Source: Verrucomicrobiales bacterium (GTDB lineage Bacteria > Verrucomicrobiota > Verrucomicrobiia > Verrucomicrobiales > DEV007). Taken from it: a stretch of 7,344 nt of DNA. A program made the translations under genes and the position numbers. The notes under the pieces are model-generated. The model saw only the letters and a list, made by a program, of their open reading frames with translations. It made no database searches and was not told where the DNA came from. The stretch spans positions 1 to 7,344 of the forward strand of contig JAGNMT010000174.1 of the NCBI GenBank assembly GCA_017991025.1, given 5' to 3'. Positions 1 through 6,025 of the stretch are shown piece after piece. Every line of letters starts with the position of its first letter. Position 1 is the stretch's first letter.

Positions 1-46
1 GAGCAGATGCCGCGAGGGTCGTCAGGGTGGTCGCAATTCGATTCAT
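1..46 (-). CDS. Possible N-terminus of an exported protein (partial, runs off left edge)
   Basis: Reading leftward from an ATG at 46-44, the 15 complete codons in the window give MNRIATTLTTLAASA. This has a short positive start (Arg3) followed by an alanine/threonine/leucine stretch, as in a Sec signal peptide. The ATG abuts an AT-rich intergenic region, which suits a divergent gene start. No ribosome binding site is visible; the leader just before the ATG reads CTCTCCCC. With only 15 residues the product cannot be named, and a chance ORF is possible. Confidence 0.4.
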   Translation of the reverse strand, partial: MNRIATTLTTLAASA

Positions 47-57
47 GGGGAGAGTCT

Positions 58-171
58 ATAACATCTTTATATTTCGCACAAGGATAAATTTAATATTTAT
101 GAATTAATTTTTAATTTTCCCGTATTTAAATTATGGAAATTATAAATCGGCCATAGAAATTAAACGGACAC
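58..171. promoter_or_regulatory. AT-rich divergent intergenic region, probable promoter zone
   Basis: This stretch is far richer in A and T than the rest of the window and lies between the leftward partial gene and the rightward exonuclease gene. For the leftward gene, a TATAAA (complement of 66-71) with a poor TTAAAT about 16 bp upstream is the best -10/-35 pair I can find. For the rightward gene, TATAAA at 141-146 is a possible -10 without a good -35. The composition supports a control region; the exact promoters are uncertain. Confidence 0.35.
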
Positions 172-264
172 TCGCCAAACATCGTTTTTCTACCATTGCG
201 CGTGAATGCCTTCCGCCCCACCTTGCCTCTTGCCCGCCAGCCTCGAAACCGCTACTGATCTTCC

Positions 265-1656
265 ATGAAGATTACCTTTTGCGGTGCAGCAGAGACTACG
301 ACCGGGTCCCAACACCTTATTGATGTTAACGGCTCACGCATTCTTCTCGACTGCGGCCTCTACCAGGGGCACCGGGACACTGCCAATGACAGGAACCGCC
401 ATTTTTTCTTTGAGCCCGGAAGCGTCGATGTCGTCGTCCTTTCCCATGCCCACATCGATCACAGCGGGAATCTGCCCAGCCTGACCAGCAACGGATTTAC
501 GGGAAACATTTTTTCGACCTTCGCCACGCGGGATCTTTGTCAGATCATGCTCGCCGATTGCGCCCGCATCCAGGGACAGGACACCAAATGGCTCAACAAA
601 CGCCGGGCCAAGAAAGGGCTGCCCGACATCGAAACGCTCTACACCGAGATCGAAGCCGAAGAGTGTGTCAGACAGTTTGTCACGATCGGCTATGATAGAC
701 CGATAGCCATTGCAGACGGCGTGATGCTCACTTTTATCGACGCCGGCCACATCCTCGGATCGGCTCAGGTTATCCTCGACATTGTTGAAAACGGGGAAAA
801 AAAGCGGCTGCTCTTCTCCGGTGATGTCGGTCGGGGGAACAATGAACTGCTCCGCGACCCGGCCGTTGCTCAGGATGTCGATTACCTCATCATGGAGAGC
901 ACTTACGGCAACCGGGAGCACGAACTACCTACCCAGGCGAACAACCTTCTCAGCGACATTCTCAACCGGGCCCTGGAAAAAAAAGGGAAGGTCATCATCC
1001 CGGCCTTCGCCGTAGAGCGCACCCAGCAGCTCGTCTATGTCCTGCACCAACTGTTCGAAGCGGGTGAGATCCCCGATGTCCCCATATTTGTGGATAGCCC
1101 ACTCGCCGTCAGTGCCACCGAGATCTTCCGTATTCATCCCGAGTGCTTTAATGCGGAAGTCTATGAATTCCTCTTTGAAAAGCGCGACCCCTTCGGATTT
1201 GAGAATCTCAGTCTCGTCCGTAAAGTCAACGAATCAAAGGAGCTCAATGATCTCCACGAACCGGCGATCATCATTTCCGCCTCAGGTATGTGTGAGGCCG
1301 GACGAGTCCTCCATCATCTCCGTAACAACATCGAAGACCCGAAGAACACGGTTCTCTTTGTCGGTTACTGTGCCGAGAACACCCTGGGCGCTAAAATTCG
1401 TAATGGCATGGAAGAGGTCCCCATCCTCGGCGACTTTTTCAAAGTCCGCGCTGATATCCAGATTCTCGACTCCTTCAGCGGTCACGCCGATCGGAGTGAG
1501 TTGCTGGATTACTTCGACAAAATGGGAGGGAAAAAAGAACGAGTCTTCCTCGTCCACGGTGAAACGGAGCAGTCCCATGCCCTGCAAAAAACCCTCAGCG
1601 CCCGACACAAGGGACAAATCGAAGTCGCCAAATGGCGATCGAGCGTGGAGCTTTGA
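265..1656 (+). CDS. Beta-CASP metallo-beta-lactamase family RNA exonuclease/endonuclease
   Basis: This is a 463-residue zinc-dependent nuclease of the metallo-beta-lactamase/beta-CASP family (the YSH1/CPSF-73-like bacterial group often annotated as MBL-fold RNA-specific exonuclease). It likely acts in the cytoplasm on RNA. The metal-binding motif HAHIDH is at residues 61-66, the next histidine is in GHILGSA (His162), and the aspartate is in SGDVG (Asp187). The beta-CASP motifs follow: ESTYGNR (Glu211), ASGMCEAGRVLHH with motif B histidines 350/351, and motif C SGHAD (His407). All expected catalytic positions are present and the length is normal for the short form without KH domains. The ATG start fits because the first strand, KITFCGAAETTTGS, is the usual N-terminus of the family. 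No Shine-Dalgarno is visible. A 141-bp gap separates it from the next gene, so co-transcription is uncertain. Confidence 0.93.
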   Translation: MKITFCGAAETTTGSQHLIDVNGSRILLDCGLYQGHRDTANDRNRHFFFEPGSVDVVVLSHAHIDHSGNLPSLTSNGFTGNIFSTFATRDLCQIMLADCARIQGQDTKWLNKRRAKKGLPDIETLYTEIEAEECVRQFVTIGYDRPIAIADGVMLTFIDAGHILGSAQVILDIVENGEKKRLLFSGDVGRGNNELLRDPAVAQDVDYLIMESTYGNREHELPTQANNLLSDILNRALEKKGKVIIPAFAVERTQQLVYVLHQLFEAGEIPDVPIFVDSPLAVSATEIFRIHPECFNAEVYEFLFEKRDPFGFENLSLVRKVNESKELNDLHEPAIIISASGMCEAGRVLHHLRNNIEDPKNTVLFVGYCAENTLGAKIRNGMEEVPILGDFFKVRADIQILDSFSGHADRSELLDYFDKMGGKKERVFLVHGETEQSHALQKTLSARHKGQIEVAKWRSSVEL

Positions 1657-1722
1657 AAGGGCGGCGTTAAATTCAACAGTGCTCACCGTCGCCTGACAGG
1701 GTCTGGTCACAGGGGCAACCCT

Positions 1723-1748
1723 CTTTGCCTGCCAAGATATCGGCAAAG
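1723..1748. other. 7-bp inverted repeat between the exonuclease and glgA genes
   Basis: CTTTGCC at 1723-1729 and GGCAAAG at 1742-1748 are perfectly complementary around a 12-nt loop. It lies in the 141-bp gap between two rightward genes. There is no T-run directly after it, only a pyrimidine-rich CTGCCTTCTCTCTT-like stretch, so a classical intrinsic terminator is not supported. It may be a weak terminator, a leader structure for glgA, or chance. Confidence 0.3.
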
Positions 1749-1797
1749 CTGCCTTCTCTCTTGAATTTGGCACCAGAACCGCTCTGTTCTCGATCCG

Positions 1798-3003
1798 ATG
1801 AAATCACTTCTCCTCACTAACGAATACCCGCCCAACGTCTATGGGGGTGCCGGCATTCATGTTCAATACCTCGCCCGGGAACTGGCAAAGCTCTGCGAGG
1901 TGGAGGTGCGTTGTTTTGGCGAACAACGAATCGAGGGAGCAAATCCTGAAGTTTTCGGGGTAACCTCGAACAGTTCCGGCTATACCGCCCCGGCAGCCTT
2001 GCATTCAGTCTTTTCCGCTCTTCAGAAATGCCTCGATTTTAACACCCGCAAGATCGACGCGGACGTCGTCCATCTGCACACCTGGTATTCCCACTTCGGT
2101 GGTATCCTCGCGCACCTCAATTACGGCATCCCGATGGCGCTGACCGTGCATTCCCTCGAACCGCTTCGTCCCTGGAAACGCGAGCAGCTCGGCGGCGGGT
2201 ACGACTTCACCGTCTGGCTGGAAAAGACGGCGATCGAGATGGCGAATGCGGTCATCGCCGTATCCCACGAGACGAAAGCAGACATTCTGCGCCTCTTCGA
2301 TGTGCCTGAGGAACGGGTCCCCGTGATCTATAATGGCATCGATCCCGACGAATACCGTCCCACCCCGAATCGGGGTGTTCTTGAGAAACGGGGCATTGAC
2401 CCCGAAGTGCCCTTTATCCTTTTTGTCGGCCGCATCACCCGCCAGAAAGGCATCATCCATCTCGTCAATGCAATCCGGCATCTCGATCCCGGCACTCAGA
2501 TCGTCCTCTGTGCCGGGGCACCTGACACGCCGGAGATCAAAGCCGAAATGGAAACCGCCGTCGAGGCAGTACGTGCCGACTACGACGGACGCATTGTCTG
2601 GATACAGGACATGCTGCCCACCCCGGAAAAAATCAATCTCTACAGCCACGCCCGGGTTTTCTGCACCCCGTCCATTTACGAACCTTTCGGCATCATCAAC
2701 CTCGAGGCGATGGCCTGCGAGACACCCGTCGTGGGATCGAAAGTCGGTGGCATGAAGGAGATCATTCTCCCCGGAGAAACCGGCTTGCTCATCCCGCTCG
2801 ACCAACAGACAGAGTCCCCCTTCGAGGCCATGGATCCCGCCGCCTATTCCCGCGACCTCGCGGCAGGCCTCAACGAACTGATGCGTGATCCCGACCGCTG
2901 CGCCGCGATGGGTCGCGCCGGACGGGAGCGAGTCCTCGAAAAATTCAGCTGGGCCGAAATCGCCCGTGAGACCCTCGATCTTTACCGAAAGATCGCAAAA
3001 TGA
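1798..3003 (+). CDS. glgA: GT4 glycogen synthase, actinobacterial GlgA/GlgM type
   Basis: This is a 401-residue GT-B glycosyltransferase of family GT4. It closely resembles the Corynebacterium-type GlgA proteins, some of which (GlgM) make maltose-1-phosphate from ADP-glucose and glucose-1-phosphate. The N-terminal NEYPPNVYGGAGIHV (residues 8-22) carries the glycine-rich acceptor-side loop. VHLHTWYSHFGG (91-102) and TVHSLEPLRPWKREQLGGGY (116-135) are typical of this subgroup. The C-terminal domain has GRITRQKG (211-218, with the nucleotide-sugar-binding Arg212 and Lys217) and the E-x7-E motif in EPFGIINLE (Glu295, Glu303). It is cytoplasmic and acts in alpha-glucan storage or maltose-1-phosphate synthesis. 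The length is normal for the type and shorter than GT5 GlgA. No other glycogen gene lies in the window, so whether it is a chain-extending synthase or GlgM-like is not decided. There is no Shine-Dalgarno before the ATG. Confidence 0.88.
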   Translation: MKSLLLTNEYPPNVYGGAGIHVQYLARELAKLCEVEVRCFGEQRIEGANPEVFGVTSNSSGYTAPAALHSVFSALQKCLDFNTRKIDADVVHLHTWYSHFGGILAHLNYGIPMALTVHSLEPLRPWKREQLGGGYDFTVWLEKTAIEMANAVIAVSHETKADILRLFDVPEERVPVIYNGIDPDEYRPTPNRGVLEKRGIDPEVPFILFVGRITRQKGIIHLVNAIRHLDPGTQIVLCAGAPDTPEIKAEMETAVEAVRADYDGRIVWIQDMLPTPEKINLYSHARVFCTPSIYEPFGIINLEAMACETPVVGSKVGGMKEIILPGETGLLIPLDQQTESPFEAMDPAAYSRDLAAGLNELMRDPDRCAAMGRAGRERVLEKFSWAEIARETLDLYRKIAK

Positions 3004-3013
3004 CCGTTTTGCG
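2994..3013 (+). other. Hairpin spanning the glgA stop codon
   Basis: CGCAAAA at 2994-3000 and TTTTGCG at 3007-3013 form a perfect 7-bp inverted repeat. The TGA stop codon (3001-3003) is in its 6-nt loop. No T-run follows, so this is not a textbook terminator. It could protect the 3' end, weakly terminate transcription, or affect ribosome release. A 78-bp gap with no gene separates glgA from the next ORF. Confidence 0.3.
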
Positions 3014-3081
3014 GGAGTTGCTCTCCCCGGCTTCACGAAGCTAAGCTCATCGGATCCAGCAATCCCCCTTACTTTTTCCTC

Positions 3082-4266
3082 ATGAAACGTTTTCCTCTTT
3101 TTCTCCCCGCCTGTCTCTCTCTCCTCTTTCCTTTATCCCCGCTTTTTTCCGCCGAGTGGTCGGGCCCCCTCGATCAACTGCTGAAAATCGGTCCCGAAGG
3201 CGCAGGGAATGCCGAGGCTACCAGAGCCTGGAGCGAACTGACTTCCCACGGAGCCGAAGTTGTCATTCCCCTGCTCAACGCCATGGAAACCGCCGGTCCG
3301 GTCGCACGCAACTGGATGCGCTCGGCCGTGGAAACCGTTTTCGAGCGTGAACTCGGTGCCAAGGCAAAAATTCCATCCGATGAGATCAAGGCCTTTGTCG
3401 TTGACCGCAAAAACGAACCTCACGCCCGCCGCCTAGCGTTTGATCTCTACGCTAAAGTGTCCCCCGAGGGCGCAAAAGCGCTCATCCCGGGGATGATCGA
3501 CGATCCGAGCGCCCCGCTGCGCCGGGATGCGGTTGCGCAGCTGATCACCGAAGGCAGCGCGCAACTCGACGCCGGAGAGAAAGATAAAAGTCTCGCCACC
3601 CTCAACCGGGCCCTCGATGCCGCCCGCGACATTGACCAGATCAACGCCGTGGCAAAACTGCTCCGCGAGAAACACGGACAAAAACTCGACCTTCCGAAAC
3701 ACTTCGGGTTTCTGATGCACTGGCATCTCATCGGCCCCTTTGACAACACTGATCGCAAGGGCTTTGACACGGTCTATCCGCCGGAGACAGAGATCAACCT
3801 CAAGTCGACCTACGAAGGCAAAGACGCGAAACCCCTCACCTGGCAGGAGTATGCGAGCTCTGACGACTACGGAAAAATCGATTTCAACACCCCCTTTTCC
3901 CCGCTCAAGCAGGTCACCGGGTATGCCTATACCGAGTTCACTTCTGGAGAGGCCCGCGATGCGGAGATTCGCCTCGGCTGCAAGAACGCCTGGAAGATCT
4001 GGTTCAACGGCGAACTCCTTTTCGGTCGCGACGAATATCACCGCGGCCAGCGCATCGACCAGTATTCCCTTCCCGTGAAACTCAAAGCAGGCCGCAACAC
4101 CCTTCTCGTAAAAGCCTGCCAGAATGAGCAGGAACAGGACTGGACCGTAGAGTGGGAGTTCCAGCTCCGCTTCTGTGACAGCACCGGCACCGCAATTCTC
4201 GCGACCGACCGTAAACCCACTCCGGAAAAAGCCGCTCCGGCGAGACGCCCCGCCCCCGCCAATTGA
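3082..4266 (+). CDS. Exported HEAT-like/beta-sandwich protein of unknown function
   Basis: The product has 394 residues. A signal peptide covers about residues 1-24 (Lys2, Arg3, hydrophobic core, cleavage likely after LFSA before EWSG), so it should be exported. Residues about 28-200 look all-helical, with alternating short amphipathic helices (for example VIPLLNAMETAGPVARNWM and AKALIPGMIDDPSAPLRRDA) that resemble HEAT-like repeats. From about 205 the protein changes to a beta-rich region with HWHLIGPFDN, AEIRLGCKNAWKIWFNGELL and GRNTLLVKACQ. This pattern is seen in jelly-roll, PA14-like or glycosidase sugar-binding sandwich domains, in which a strand displays an 'x-WFNG' turn. The tail (about 378-394) is rich in Pro, Ala, Lys and Arg and probably disordered. 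The next gene, 21 bp downstream, is an exported propeller, so the two may act together. No catalytic motif is visible; a binding or scaffold role is an inference. The start is supported by the signal peptide; no Shine-Dalgarno is visible. Confidence 0.8.
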   Translation: MKRFPLFLPACLSLLFPLSPLFSAEWSGPLDQLLKIGPEGAGNAEATRAWSELTSHGAEVVIPLLNAMETAGPVARNWMRSAVETVFERELGAKAKIPSDEIKAFVVDRKNEPHARRLAFDLYAKVSPEGAKALIPGMIDDPSAPLRRDAVAQLITEGSAQLDAGEKDKSLATLNRALDAARDIDQINAVAKLLREKHGQKLDLPKHFGFLMHWHLIGPFDNTDRKGFDTVYPPETEINLKSTYEGKDAKPLTWQEYASSDDYGKIDFNTPFSPLKQVTGYAYTEFTSGEARDAEIRLGCKNAWKIWFNGELLFGRDEYHRGQRIDQYSLPVKLKAGRNTLLVKACQNEQEQDWTVEWEFQLRFCDSTGTAILATDRKPTPEKAAPARRPAPAN

Positions 4267-4287
4267 TTCCCGCTCCTTCTTCTTTTC

Positions 4288-5508
4288 ATGACCATGAAAC
4301 TCTCCCGAATCGCTTTCGTCTTCCTCCTTACTCTCTGCGGTACCTCTCCCCTGAAGGCTGACTGGTTGAACTTCCGCGGCCCGCAGGGCTCGGGATACGC
4401 ACCCGGGATCACTTCAACGCCCGCTGAACTCAGCGAAAAGACACTCGCCTGGAAGATGCCCCTGCCCGGCCGCGGCCTCAGCAGCACTATTGTCGTGGGA
4501 GACAAAGTCTTCGTCACCGCCGCGAGCGGGCCCGAGCAACAGCAACTGCACGTCCTCTGCTTCTCCACCAAAGACGGTGCCCCGCTCTGGGAACGCCGCT
4601 TCTGGGCGACAGGCCGGACGATGACACAGAGCAAAACCAATGTCGCCGCGCCAACGCCAGCCAGCGATGGCGAGAGGATCTATGCGCTCTATTCCTCCAA
4701 TGACCTCATCTGCCTCGATCTGAAAGGCAATCTCATCTGGATGCGGGCGCTCACGCTTGACTACCCGAATGCATCGAACAGCCTTGGTCTCGCCTCCTCC
4801 CCCATCGTCGTCGGCGACACCCTCGTCGCGCAGATCGAAAATGATTCAGAGTCTTTTGCCGCCGGCTTCGATCTCCTCACTGGAATGAACAAGTGGAAAA
4901 TCGAGCGGCCCAAAGCCGCCAACTGGACCTCACCCATCGTCATTCAGAAAGACGGGGAATCCATCGTCGCCCTGCAATCGGGCAAAGGGGTCCTCGGCAT
5001 ACTTCCTTCGACCGGTTCATCGGTGTTTAACATCGAAAACGGAGCCTCAACCATCCCGTCGGGTGCGGCCTCGGGTGATCAGCTTTTTATTCCCGCGAAC
5101 GGTCTCACCGCCATGACCGTGTCCTCCTCCGGAGCCGCCCCCGAGAAAGTATGGAACGAATCCAACGAGCGCCCCGGCACGTCGAGCCTGCTCGTGATCG
5201 GTGAAAAAGTATACCTGATCAACAACGCCGGAGTCCTCACCTGCCTTGATCGAAAAGCCGGACAGCGCCTCTGGCGCATCCGTATCGAGGGCCCCTTCAG
5301 CGGGAGCCCTGTCGCGGGAGCCGGTGATCGTATTTTTATCTTCAGCGAGACCGGAATAGGCCAGGTCATCGACGTCAGCGGCGCCGAGGGAAAGATCGTC
5401 AGTCAAATCAAGCTCGAAGACACGATTCTCAGCACCCCTTCCCTTTCCGAAGGAGCCCTTTACATCCGCAGCGACAAACAGCTCTGGAAGTTTTCCGCAA
5501 AATTGTGA
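4288..5508 (+). CDS. Exported PQQ-type beta-propeller repeat protein
   Basis: The product has 406 residues. A signal peptide spans about residues 1-24 with likely cleavage after PLKA. The mature protein starts DWLNFRGPQGSG, a variant of the WxxFRGPxGxG opening common in planctomycete and verrucomicrobial propeller proteins. Blade-like repeats follow, pairing a 'V-G-D-x-[VL]-[FV]' strand with a 'xxLD-x-x-[TK]-G-x-x-x-W' strand. Examples are VVGDKVFVTAAS (69-80), CLDLKGNLIWMR (142-153), VVGDTLVAQIEN (174-185), GFDLLTGMNKWKI (193-205), VIGEKVYLINNAGVLTCLDRK (303-323) and AGQRLWRIRI. This is the PQQ-like/BamB-like fold. No alcohol dehydrogenase active-site signature is visible, so it is likely a structural or binding propeller rather than a quinoprotein enzyme. 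The ATG at 4288 or the in-frame ATG at 4294 (giving MKLSR) could both be the start; the second gives the more usual signal peptide start. It lies 21 bp after the HEAT/sandwich gene, probably in one operon. Confidence 0.85.
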   Translation: MTMKLSRIAFVFLLTLCGTSPLKADWLNFRGPQGSGYAPGITSTPAELSEKTLAWKMPLPGRGLSSTIVVGDKVFVTAASGPEQQQLHVLCFSTKDGAPLWERRFWATGRTMTQSKTNVAAPTPASDGERIYALYSSNDLICLDLKGNLIWMRALTLDYPNASNSLGLASSPIVVGDTLVAQIENDSESFAAGFDLLTGMNKWKIERPKAANWTSPIVIQKDGESIVALQSGKGVLGILPSTGSSVFNIENGASTIPSGAASGDQLFIPANGLTAMTVSSSGAAPEKVWNESNERPGTSSLLVIGEKVYLINNAGVLTCLDRKAGQRLWRIRIEGPFSGSPVAGAGDRIFIFSETGIGQVIDVSGAEGKIVSQIKLEDTILSTPSLSEGALYIRSDKQLWKFSAKL

Positions 5509-5511
5509 GGT

Positions 5512-5527
5512 GGAGAGGCGTCTCTCC
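5512..5527. terminator. Possible terminator hairpin after the propeller gene
   Basis: GGAGAG at 5512-5517 pairs perfectly with CTCTCC at 5522-5527 around the loop GCGT, beginning 4 bp after the TGA of the propeller gene. No T-run follows directly. The nearest one, T6 at 5607-5612, comes after a separate weak inverted repeat (GGCAC 5572-5576 with GTGCC 5595-5599). The position suits transcript ending, but the sequence is not a strong intrinsic terminator. It could also be an interspersed palindromic repeat. Confidence 0.3.
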
Positions 5528-5543
5528 GACTAGGAGTTAGGAC

Positions 5544-5558
5544 CCCGTTCATGTTCGG
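5544..5558 (+). repeat. 15-bp module, copy 1 of 3
   Basis: CCCGTTCATGTTCGG matches the consensus CCCG(TT/CG)C(A/C/T)TGTTCGG shared with copies at 5773-5787 and 5962-5976. It overlaps a perfect 6-bp hairpin with TCATGT at 5549-5554, loop TCGG and ACATGA at 5559-5564. Shortly after it, at 5571-5585, TGGCACGGGATTACG resembles the tRNA-Glu 3' end with seven bases missing. Confidence 0.5.
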
Positions 5559-5636
5559 ACATGACACGAATGGCACGGGATTACGCTATGTTGGGTGCCT
5601 GTGCGGTTTTTTGATTGGGCGTATTCTGAGTTCCTT

Positions 5637-5714
5637 GGTAGGGACGCACCGCCGGGGCGTCCGCATCGGGTGTCCATGGTTCAAGTGCGGACGGTTCATC
5701 GAACCGTCCCTACC
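5637..5714. repeat. 78-bp cloverleaf-forming palindromic element (REP/MITE-like)
   Basis: The ends GGTAGGGACG (5637-5646) and CGTCCCTACC (5705-5714) are perfect inverted repeats. A second inner pair, CGTCCGCA (5658-5665) and TGCGGACG (5686-5693), lies at the same register. The element can instead fold into four abutting parts with no unpaired junction base: clamp GGTAG/CTACC (5637-5641, 5710-5714), a 21-nt arm GGACGC...GCGTCC (5642-5662), a central arm closed by GCA/TGC (5663-5688), and a 21-nt arm GGACGGTTC-ATC-GAACCGTCC (5689-5709). No protein is encoded and no target-site duplication is visible at the borders. Such elements are usually interspersed, but no second copy lies in this window, so repetition in the genome is inferred. 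Confidence 0.6.
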
Positions 5715-5772
5715 GCGCGTCGCGCCAGAATTCGGGCAAGCCCACGTATCACTATAAAAACGCGGCCTTAAT

Positions 5773-5787
5773 CCCGTTCCTGTTCGG
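5773..5787 (+). repeat. 15-bp module, copy 2 of 3
   Basis: CCCGTTCCTGTTCGG differs from copy 1 by one base. It lies 65 bp before the tRNA-Glu 3'-end remnant at 5838. Between them is a perfect 7-bp hairpin, CACCTGC (5794-5800) with GCAGGTG (5811-5817) around a 10-nt loop. Confidence 0.5.
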
Positions 5788-5793
5788 GAGAGA

Positions 5794-5817
5794 CACCTGC
5801 GAGCAAATCGGCAGGTG
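5794..5817. other. 7-bp hairpin between module copy 2 and the tRNA remnant
   Basis: CACCTGC at 5794-5800 pairs with GCAGGTG at 5811-5817 around the 10-nt loop GAGCAAATCG. Its place relative to the tRNA 3'-end remnant matches that of the hairpin at 5987-6011 relative to the real tRNA. This suggests a duplicated 3' processing or termination structure. No T-run is present on either strand. Confidence 0.35.
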
Positions 5818-5837
5818 GACTTGAATGTGTTTACAAG

Positions 5838-5856
5838 TGGCGACCCGTAAGGGATT
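5838..5856 (-). pseudogene. Remnant copy of the tRNA-Glu 3' end
   Basis: TGGCGACCCGTAAGGGATT matches the 3' end of the real tRNA-Glu gene (6026-6044) at 18 of 19 bases. It covers the encoded CCA, the discriminator base, the 3' strand of the acceptor stem and part of the T stem. Beyond this the similarity stops, and no matching T-stem 5' strand, anticodon arm or acceptor 5' strand can be found, so it is not a functional tRNA. It may be a scar of tandem duplication or an attachment-site half left by an integrated element. No integrase gene is nearby. Confidence 0.5.
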
Positions 5857-5961
5857 ACTTTCGCTTCGCTACAAATCTGCGGCTTGGCTCGCGTTGCTCG
5901 CACTTTGCCAGCGCATTTGTTCCTCACTGCGCCGCAGCAGGCGAACCCTACGGCTTCAAAT

Positions 5962-5976
5962 CCCGCGCTTGTTCGG
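5962..5976 (+). repeat. 15-bp module, copy 3 of 3
   Basis: CCCGCGCTTGTTCGG is the third copy of the module. It lies 64 bp before the CCA end of the real tRNA-Glu, almost the same distance as copy 2 from the tRNA remnant. The period between copies 2 and 3 is 189 bp, and between the two tRNA ends 188 bp. Confidence 0.45.
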
Positions 5977-5986
5977 AAGTGGAATA

Positions 5987-6011
5987 CCGATGGACCCCAA
6001 ATGGTCCTCGG
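5987..6011 (-). terminator. Hairpin downstream of tRNA-Glu, possible terminator or processing stem
   Basis: CCGA (5987-5990) and GGACC (5992-5996) pair with GGTCC (6003-6007) and TCGG (6008-6011), giving a 9-bp stem with one bulged T and the loop CCAAAT. On the minus strand it begins 14 nt after the tRNA CCA end. It lacks a following T-run, so Rho-independent termination is doubtful. It may mark the 3' boundary of the tRNA transcript. Confidence 0.35.
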
Positions 6012-6025
6012 CTTTAAAGAAATAA

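Larger units (their letters stand above)
5509..6025. other. Repeat-rich intergenic region without a credible protein gene
   Basis: About 517 bp lies between the convergent propeller gene and tRNA-Glu. It holds a short hairpin after the stop codon, a T6 run (5607-5612), a 78-bp cloverleaf-like palindromic element, three copies of a 15-bp module, a 19-bp copy of the tRNA-Glu 3' end, and several other hairpins. The short ORFs crossing it on both strands run through these repeats and show no domain, so I do not call them genes. The part at 5858-5950 has short echoing words (TCGCTTCGCT, CTCGCGTTGCTCGC) and no other recognisable content. Confidence 0.7.

Noticed and set aside
2005..3036. Long open frame of 343 codons on the minus strand across glgA
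   Set aside because: It lies wholly antisense to a clear GT4 gene, shows no domain, and is a common by-product of GC-rich codon use.
3082..3120. Lipoprotein signal (Cys11 in LPAC) in the HEAT/sandwich protein
   Set aside because: The cysteine lies too early, inside the hydrophobic core, and a better signal peptidase I site follows at LFSA before EWSG.
5551..5757. 68-codon plus-strand frame after the propeller gene
   Set aside because: It runs through the cloverleaf element and the repeat module; its composition follows the repeats and shows no protein motif.
5838..5912. A second complete tRNA gene downstream of tRNA-Glu
   Set aside because: Only the 3' 19 bases match; no T-stem partner, anticodon arm or acceptor 5' strand can be folded from the rest.
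5586..5927. 113-codon minus-strand frame in the same intergenic region
   Set aside because: It crosses the tRNA remnant and the palindromic element, is rich in Arg, Cys and Pro, and has no recognisable domain.
5509..6025. CRISPR array in the repeat-rich region
   Set aside because: The three 15-bp copies are too short, too degenerate and too widely spaced, and no cas gene is present.
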